A stretch of DNA of 19,498 nt, from NCBI GenBank assembly GCA_023428365.1, contig JAEYYQ010000197.1, positions 1 to 19,498 on the forward strand, given 5' to 3'. A program made the position numbers and the translations under genes. Source of the stretch: Pseudomonadota bacterium. GTDB taxonomy: Bacteria > Pseudomonadota > Alphaproteobacteria > Rhizobiales > Hyphomicrobiaceae. The notes beneath the pieces are model-generated. The model had not been told where the DNA came from and made no database searches. It saw only the letters and a program-made list of their open reading frames with translations. Positions 14,362-19,498 of this stretch are shown here, piece by piece. The stretch's first letter is position 1; each line of letters starts with the position of its first letter.

Positions 14362-16473
14362 ATGCGTCACGACGGCGTCAGTCGATCGAGTTTCGCGACA
14401 ATTATGATCGGTGCTGCGGTTGCAAGCGGCTTGGCGAGTGGATCGCCGGCGGTGGCGCAACAACAACCGGCTTCGCTGCCCCCGGTAGAAGTCACCGTTG
14501 CGAAAAAGAAAGCCCCGGCGCCCAAGAGGGCATCGCAGCCCGCACCGGTTGCCCAACAGGCTATGCCCGCTCCGGAGGCTCAGCCACAGCCTCAGGCAGA
14601 CTTCGCTCAGCCAAGCATCGGCACCAATACGACGGACATTACCTCGCAGGATCTCCAGAGACTGAATCCAACAGATCTCAGTGACGTATTTGCAGGCCAG
14701 CCCGGCATCGTTGTGGGCAGCCCACTGCCCATGTCGCAAAAGGTCTACGTCAACGGCATTGAAGAAACAAACCTCGCCGTCACCATTGACGGCGCCGCCC
14801 AGAACAACAAAGTCTTCCATCACAACGGCACAAACCTTATCGATCCGAACATGCTGAAGGCGGTTCGGGTTGATGCTGGCGTGGCGCCCGCCGACGCCGG
14901 ATTTGGCGCGCTTGCAGGCTCCATTGCCTATGAGACGAAGAGTGTGAGGGACTTTTTAGACCGCGACGGAATAGGCGCTTTCGTCAAGTCCACGTTCAAT
15001 ACGAACGGCAACGTGTTCAGCAGCAATATGGCCGGCTACGGAATGTCGAATGGCTTCGAGGTTCTCGGCTATTTCAGCTTCGGCGATGGAAACAACTACG
15101 AGAACGGTCGTGGCCAGGTCGTCGACGGCACGGAAACAAACTTCCTGAGCGGTCTCGGCAAGATCGCCTATCAGGCCCTGAGTGGCGATCGGTTCGAGAT
15201 CAGCCATCAACGCTTCAACGACGATGCGCCGCGGCCGTATCGCGCTAACGCAGGTTATATCAGCGTGCCAAGGCGGCCCTGGGAGCCGCGCATCAGAGAT
15301 TACGAGATGAACCGGCAGAGCACGGTCTTCACGTACAGCGATGCGACGCCCACGGACCTGTGGAATCCGAAAGTCATCGCCGCCTACAGCAAAACCGACG
15401 TCACCGTACCCTCATTCTGGGGGCCCGACTTCTCACCGGTTTATACCGAAGAATGGATCACATCGGGCGAAACGACGAGCTTCAATGGAAAGGCTGAGAA
15501 TACATTTACGTTCGCAATCGGCACATTGGTGACTGGCGTCGACTTCAACAAGTCACGCGCCCGGCTGATTGACCCATACGATGGCGCCGCCGAAGAAAGT
15601 TTCGTTGCAGGTCTTTACGCTCAAGCCCGCCTTGAGCCGATCCGCGGCACGCGTCTATCGTTTGGCGGTCGCGGGGATCATCAGAAATTCACTGGTCAGG
15701 ATGGCATCGACCGTAACGACGGCGGTTTCAGCGCCAATATTTCCGGCGAACAAGATCTCATCGGAAACTTTCTGACTGCCAAAGCGGGCGTGTCGCATGT
15801 CTGGGCCGGAGTTCCGCTGGCAGAAAACTTTATCATGAATCCGAACTGGGATTATTTCGACGGCCCGAAATCCGTTGTCTCCGATAATTATCTCGCTGGT
15901 CTTGTCGCTCGATATAACGGCTGGACTTTCGAAGGTACGGTCTTCCGTACGGAAATCGAAAATGCACGCGTGGCGACGTACAGCAACGGTGTGATGGGTG
16001 CAATCCGCACGCGTGACATTGATTCGGAAGGTTACGAGCTCAGTGCGCGGTACGACTGGCGCGACGGCTTTATCCGCGTGGCGTATGCCAATATCGACGT
16101 CACCGTCGACGGCCAACCTGCCGACACCGATACGGGCAACTATGTTGCAACGCCAGTTGGCCAGATCATCACGATTACGGGTGCACACACGTTCGTCGGA
16201 ACCGGATGGACTTTGGGCGGCGATATCGAGCTCGCACCGGAGTACGATCGCGTTATTGAGGACGCTCCGCCCTATAAAGCCTATCAGATATTCAATGCTT
16301 TCGCCGAGTATCGCCCGGACTGGGGCTACGATCTGACGCTACGTGCCGATGTGCGCAACATCTTCAACGAAACCTACGCCAATCACGCAACGTATGGCAC
16401 CGAATTCGGCAACGTTACCCCCCTCTATGCTCCAGGCCGCTCATTTCTCCTGAGCGCAACTTCCCGGTTCTGA
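14362..16473 (+). CDS. TonB-dependent outer-membrane receptor (receptor B)
   Basis: This is an outer-membrane TonB-dependent transporter of 703 aa. The signal peptide is about residues 1-32 (SPAVA before QQQ). It is followed by a TonB box-like PPVEVTVA at 40-47 and a Pro/Ala/Gln-rich linker to about 85. The plug spans about 86-200: ITSQDLQRLNPTDLSDVF, VYVNGI, TIDGAAQNN, LKAVRVDAGVAPADAGFGALAGSIAYETKSV. The GALAGSIAYETK end of the plug recalls haem-type receptors, but the barrel lacks a clear FRAP/NPDL pair, so substrate stays open. The C-terminus is ATSRF, ending in Phe. The ATG at 14362 is eight bases after GGGAG and yields a proper signal peptide; ATG 14356 is too close to that site and ATG 14308 has none. 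It lies downstream of the RpiR regulator and lacks a TGA-N9-TCA site. Confidence 0.9.
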   Translation: MRHDGVSRSSFATIMIGAAVASGLASGSPAVAQQQPASLPPVEVTVAKKKAPAPKRASQPAPVAQQAMPAPEAQPQPQADFAQPSIGTNTTDITSQDLQRLNPTDLSDVFAGQPGIVVGSPLPMSQKVYVNGIEETNLAVTIDGAAQNNKVFHHNGTNLIDPNMLKAVRVDAGVAPADAGFGALAGSIAYETKSVRDFLDRDGIGAFVKSTFNTNGNVFSSNMAGYGMSNGFEVLGYFSFGDGNNYENGRGQVVDGTETNFLSGLGKIAYQALSGDRFEISHQRFNDDAPRPYRANAGYISVPRRPWEPRIRDYEMNRQSTVFTYSDATPTDLWNPKVIAAYSKTDVTVPSFWGPDFSPVYTEEWITSGETTSFNGKAENTFTFAIGTLVTGVDFNKSRARLIDPYDGAAEESFVAGLYAQARLEPIRGTRLSFGGRGDHQKFTGQDGIDRNDGGFSANISGEQDLIGNFLTAKAGVSHVWAGVPLAENFIMNPNWDYFDGPKSVVSDNYLAGLVARYNGWTFEGTVFRTEIENARVATYSNGVMGAIRTRDIDSEGYELSARYDWRDGFIRVAYANIDVTVDGQPADTDTGNYVATPVGQIITITGAHTFVGTGWTLGGDIELAPEYDRVIEDAPPYKAYQIFNAFAEYRPDWGYDLTLRADVRNIFNETYANHATYGTEFGNVTPLYAPGRSFLLSATSRF

Positions 16474-16500
16474 CCGACATCAGCTCAGGCGTTGGAGAGA

Positions 16501-16758
16501 TCAAAATAATAGATTGATTTCCGATTGCCGTCGAAGCGACCATCCTCGCACCGCTCCATTAGACGTCGGGGCGTCGACGATGGTCGCTTTCTCGACCTTG
16601 AGACGGCTGCCGGTCTGCGGATTATCCCAATTGCAGACCTCACATGACGCGATCGGCAACGGTAAGCACGTCCGGTTTTCAATGTCCTTCGATCGGATCA
16701 CTGTTCCGATGTGTCTAAACCAATGAGCGGATAGCATTGATTTAAACCGGCTTGGCAC
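16501..16758 (-). CDS. Doubtful small ORF with a CxxC motif
   Basis: This is an 85-codon open frame (GTG at 16758, or ATG at 16737) in the otherwise gene-free convergent gap. The middle part, about codons 24-66, has GC-rich third positions like the real genes here and encodes CEVCNWDNPQTG, which could be a small metal-binding or remnant sequence. There is no good ribosome site, no family is recognised, and an 11-bp inverted repeat (16534-16589) runs through it. It may be a gene remnant or chance. Confidence 0.2.
   Translation of the reverse strand: MPSRFKSMLSAHWFRHIGTVIRSKDIENRTCLPLPIASCEVCNWDNPQTGSRLKVEKATIVDAPTSNGAVRGWSLRRQSEINLLF
16534..16589. repeat. 11-bp perfect inverted repeat (stem-loop)
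   Basis: AAGCGACCATC at 16534-16544 pairs perfectly with GATGGTCGCTT at 16579-16589 across 34 nt. A second short palindromic element (GACGTC...GTCGAC) lies in the spacer. A TTT follows on the plus strand, 60-115 nt after the receptor B stop, so it may serve as a terminator between the convergent receptors. Confidence 0.5.
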
Positions 16759-16834
16759 TCAGACGCTTCCAAATACGCGTCGTTACGCCAATCCGATCGT
16801 TCATTTGCTGCTACCCGGCCCGAGGCGCCACCAC

Positions 16835-19330
16835 CTAGAACTTCATCGTGAGCCCGGTGCGTATAGTGCGCCCCGGCGCGGCGATAGGTGTTCCGCCGAG
16901 TGGATCAATGTAGAATTTATCGGTCAGATTCTCGGCGCTGACATTCAATACGACGTGCTCGTTGAATTTATAGCTGCCGAACATATCCATAATCGCAAAC
17001 GGAGCCCAGACAACCGCTGTGCTGACATCGATCGGGCTTGGACCAATCTTGCGTTCATTGGCGTATGTCACGCGCGTCCCGACGGTCAGTGCTTCATCGA
17101 AGAAGCGCATACCCAACGTAACTGTGGCCATAAACTCCGGCGGCACGTGGTTGGACGAATAGTCCCATATCCGATTGACGGGCCGATACAGATCCTGGGC
17201 GAGGCACGGTTCACCGACCCGGCAGAACTCGATGTTGTCATAATAGGTGACGCCGAGCTCCATGAAGATACGGCGTGCATCGTAGCCCAGTTGCAGTTCG
17301 ATGCCGGAAAATTTTGCCTTGTCCAGATTCGTGGCCCAGAAATCGTAAACACCGCCGCCAGGGGGCGTATCCCGATAGATATAATCGTCAACGGTGGTGT
17401 TGAAATATGCGAGCTTGGCTCTAAACGCATCATTGGGAATCAGCGCGTCGCGCTTGTCTACGTTGATTCCGACCTCAAACGCCTTCGATCGCTCAGGCTT
17501 GAGATCAGGATTGAAACGAGTATTTCCGACGCCCCGCGTGGTTTCTCGAATGGTCGCGGGGCGTATGCCTTCTGCATAGGTGCTAAAGAGCTGAATCCCA
17601 TCCCAAGGCGATACCACAATGGCCGCATTCGGACTGAGCTCTCCGCCCTCGCGATCACCCTGCTCCGAGTTGACCTCATAGAAATCATACCTGCCGCCCA
17701 CGTTGAACTGAAGCCAGTCGAGTGCCTTCCATTCGCCGTTGATGTAGGTGCTGCCGATCTGTCGTTGCCCGATCAATGTTTGCGGACTGCTCACGACTCC
17801 CGAAGGAACGTCGGAGTCTTCAAACGAAATTGAATATCCATATTTCAGTTTGAATGCGCCGTACCCGGTATCGAAGCGAGATGTGTTGGATGCATCGCCT
17901 CCATACATCTCGGATTGGGTCGGCACTCTCAAGTAGGAAAACAAGGAGAAGTAGTTCGCAACTTCCAATGTTTCAGTCCGCCAGAGATTGAATTGTAAAT
18001 CGATAAGGTCGTTTTCTAGAGGATTGTAGCGGTACTTCGCCGTTTGATTTTTGACATTCGTGTGGGACAGAATGCGTTGTCCGCCGGTTTGAGCGATTGT
18101 CGGTGTAATCTCGCCATAGTGATTATCGTAGTAGATATATCCAAGTTGTAGAGAGTGGTCCCCTAGCTTGAACGTACCTTTGACCAAACCAGACTCGACA
18201 TCTTCCGAAGTGTTGAGCGCTTCGAGTCCCGGGCCAACGTAGGAATATTCACGTGGGAAAGATTGCGCCGGGTGATCATAATGCGTGGGCCCTTTCGTTC
18301 CCGTGAAATAGTTTCCATTCTGGCGTCTGGAATACGCGGCGACGACTTCCACATTCTCACCACGCGCCGCGGTGGCGATGCTGCCGGATCCGCCATATGC
18401 ATCAAATAGATTTGTCGTTTCAGTTCTTGCATCATTCGGCTGCATTCCTATGACCGGTTCGATGCTGTTGGAACTCCGTGACCCCTTCAGGCGAACACCA
18501 TAGGCCGCATCGGGGAGGAGAATATCATCGGCCGTCAGCGTTGTGATTGCGACGACGCCGCCGTTGGCTCCGGCGCTCGCAGCAGATCCACCCGGTCCTT
18601 TGGTGATTTCTACACCGCCGATAAAGTCCTGATCGACATAGGTGCGATTATCGACGCCAAAATATCCGCGATATGTCGATGTTGATTGCTCGGCGCCATC
18701 AACCGTTGTTTTAACGCGGTTCATGCCCTGCATGCCGCGAATGTTGACGTCAAGCGCCGCGCCGTTTCGTCCTTGTGCCGACATGACACCAGGAACGCCT
18801 TTAAAAATATCGGCTACCGACGATGGTGGAACGCGGGAAATCTGCTCTGCAGACACGTAGGCGGTAGAGCCGGGCGTCTGAAACGGGCGTTCGGCTGCTG
18901 CTGCGCCGGATCCGCCGCCGGATACGTCGACCGTGTCCAGCGCAATTGCGCCATCGACGGTGGCAGCAGCGCCGCCTGCGTTTGGCGCGCTGATCGTTGC
19001 GGTATTCGTTCCGGTGAAACTGAAGGTCAGCCCGCTGCCGCTGAGCAGACGGCTCAAAGCAGTATCACGCGCGAGCAGGCCCTGTAAGGGTGGCGCCGAT
19101 TTGCCTGCGGTCAGAGCTGCGGGATAGGCCAACTGCACGCCGGATTGCCGCGCGAAAGCCGTGAGTGCCGACGTCAGCGGTTGAGCGGGAATATTGAAGT
19201 TGATCGTATTCCCTTGAGTAGCCGCTGGCTGCTGCGCTTGTGCGCTCGCTGTACCAGGCAGCGAGATTATGGCTGTGGACGCAAGCAGAAATGCTCGCAG
19301 ACACCGATATCCCCCAAACGCACGCGACAT
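16835..19330 (-). CDS. TonB-dependent receptor with STN signalling domain, haem/HasR-like (receptor C)
   Basis: This is an outer-membrane receptor of 831 aa. The signal peptide is about residues 1-30 (GTASA before QAQ). An STN domain spans about 41-115 (INFNIPAQPLTSALTAFARQ, then ALSRLLSGSGLTF), the module that in FecA/HasR talks to an anti-sigma factor. A TonB box-like LDTVDVSG is at 131-138. The plug spans about 146-270, with VNIRGMQGMNRVKTTVDGA, IGGVEITKGPGGSA and GGVVAITTLTADDIL, the haem/HasR pattern. In the barrel, YAEGIRPATIRE (585-596) and NPDLKPERS (607-615) correspond to the FRAP and NPDL boxes, but no His lies between them. It ends in LTMKF. The ATG at 19328-19330 follows AGGGG by six bases; the upstream ATG at 19354 has no ribosome site. 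No FecI/FecR pair is in the window, but the right flank is unseen. Confidence 0.9.
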   Translation of the reverse strand: MSRAFGGYRCLRAFLLASTAIISLPGTASAQAQQPAATQGNTINFNIPAQPLTSALTAFARQSGVQLAYPAALTAGKSAPPLQGLLARDTALSRLLSGSGLTFSFTGTNTATISAPNAGGAAATVDGAIALDTVDVSGGGSGAAAAERPFQTPGSTAYVSAEQISRVPPSSVADIFKGVPGVMSAQGRNGAALDVNIRGMQGMNRVKTTVDGAEQSTSTYRGYFGVDNRTYVDQDFIGGVEITKGPGGSAASAGANGGVVAITTLTADDILLPDAAYGVRLKGSRSSNSIEPVIGMQPNDARTETTNLFDAYGGSGSIATAARGENVEVVAAYSRRQNGNYFTGTKGPTHYDHPAQSFPREYSYVGPGLEALNTSEDVESGLVKGTFKLGDHSLQLGYIYYDNHYGEITPTIAQTGGQRILSHTNVKNQTAKYRYNPLENDLIDLQFNLWRTETLEVANYFSLFSYLRVPTQSEMYGGDASNTSRFDTGYGAFKLKYGYSISFEDSDVPSGVVSSPQTLIGQRQIGSTYINGEWKALDWLQFNVGGRYDFYEVNSEQGDREGGELSPNAAIVVSPWDGIQLFSTYAEGIRPATIRETTRGVGNTRFNPDLKPERSKAFEVGINVDKRDALIPNDAFRAKLAYFNTTVDDYIYRDTPPGGGVYDFWATNLDKAKFSGIELQLGYDARRIFMELGVTYYDNIEFCRVGEPCLAQDLYRPVNRIWDYSSNHVPPEFMATVTLGMRFFDEALTVGTRVTYANERKIGPSPIDVSTAVVWAPFAIMDMFGSYKFNEHVVLNVSAENLTDKFYIDPLGGTPIAAPGRTIRTGLTMKF

Positions 19331-19378
19331 GTGATCCCCTGTCTTCAATGTCATGACGAGGGATCGTAGCCAGCGCGG

Positions 19379-19393
19379 TGAATATCTCCCTCA
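19379..19393. promoter_or_regulatory. RirA-type iron-responsive operator candidate 4 (TGA-N9-TCA)
   Basis: TGA at 19379-19381 and TCA at 19391-19393 are nine bases apart, extended to GTGA-N9-TCAC. The site is about 50 nt upstream of the receptor C start codon, in its leader or promoter. Confidence 0.5.
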
Positions 19394-19412
19394 CTGGCTT
19401 AGACCTAAATCC

Positions 19413-19427
19413 TGACAAAAAACCTCA
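19413..19427. promoter_or_regulatory. RirA-type iron-responsive operator candidate 5 (TGA-N9-TCA)
   Basis: TGA at 19413-19415 and TCA at 19425-19427 are nine bases apart. Its centre is 34 bp from that of candidate 4, so receptor C has a tandem pair. On the minus strand the site contains both TTGAGG and TTGTCA, possible -35 elements for receptor C. Confidence 0.55.
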
Positions 19428-19498
19428 ACAAATTGCCACAAAAATTTTCGGCGCTCGCCTTATGCCTCTGAAACCACGGTGACATAGTTGGAAAGTTG

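Larger units (their letters stand above)
16474..16834. other. 361-nt gap between convergent receptor genes
   Basis: Apart from the inverted repeat at 16534-16589 and the doubtful minus-strand ORF, nothing recognisable was seen here: no RNA gene, no insertion-sequence ends, no TGA-N9-TCA site. Both flanking genes end into this gap, so it should contain termination signals for each. Confidence 0.6.

Overview
This window is an iron-acquisition island from a Gram-negative bacterium. It encodes three TonB-dependent outer-membrane receptors, two complete-looking FecBCDE-type ABC importers (one ATPase is cut by the left edge), a ferric-siderophore reductase (SIP), an exporter-type ABC protein, a small DUF2218 protein and an RpiR-family regulator. 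The base composition, the SIP with an N-terminal DUF2218-like region, and repeated TGA-N9-TCA sites that match the iron-responsive operator known from RirA in rhizobia all point to an alphaproteobacterium, most likely Hyphomicrobiales (Rhizobiales). I cannot name the genus. No siderophore biosynthesis gene is visible, so the locus reads as uptake and release, possibly of foreign siderophores and haem.

Region 1 (1-4551, minus strand) is one tightly packed operon: SIP, substrate-binding protein, two FecCD permeases, ATPase. Three junctions overlap by stop/start. It diverges from a TonB receptor at 4910-7201 (plus). The shared promoter region holds two exact TTGA-N9-TCAA palindromes. The receptor ends at a strong inverted repeat that it shares with the convergent ABC exporter gene.

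Region 2 (7273-12879): a homodimer-type ABC exporter (minus) diverges from a second importer, binding protein-permease-permease-ATPase (plus). The permease and ATPase motifs are those of the FatBCD/CeuBCDE/YclNOPQ catecholate family. The divergent promoter carries one TGA-N9-TCA next to a perfect TATAAT. A standalone DUF2218 gene (minus) overlaps the end of the ATPase gene.

Region 3 (13168-16473): an RpiR/SIS regulator followed by a TonB receptor. This module lacks the TGA-N9-TCA site. Instead, the promoters of regulator and receptor share a 15-bp sequence (13 of 15 identical), a candidate RpiR operator.

Region 4 (16474-19498): a convergent intergenic region of about 360 nt with an 11-bp inverted repeat and a doubtful small ORF, then a TonB receptor on the minus strand with an STN signalling domain and a HasR/haem-type plug. 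Two more TGA-N9-TCA sites lie in its promoter.

The likely flow is receptor, then periplasmic binding protein, inner-membrane ABC importer and SIP reduction in the cytoplasm. Iron repression would act through the TGA-N9-TCA sites, with one receptor placed under a separate, possibly metabolite-sensing, RpiR control. All family assignments come from reading motifs; no database search was run.
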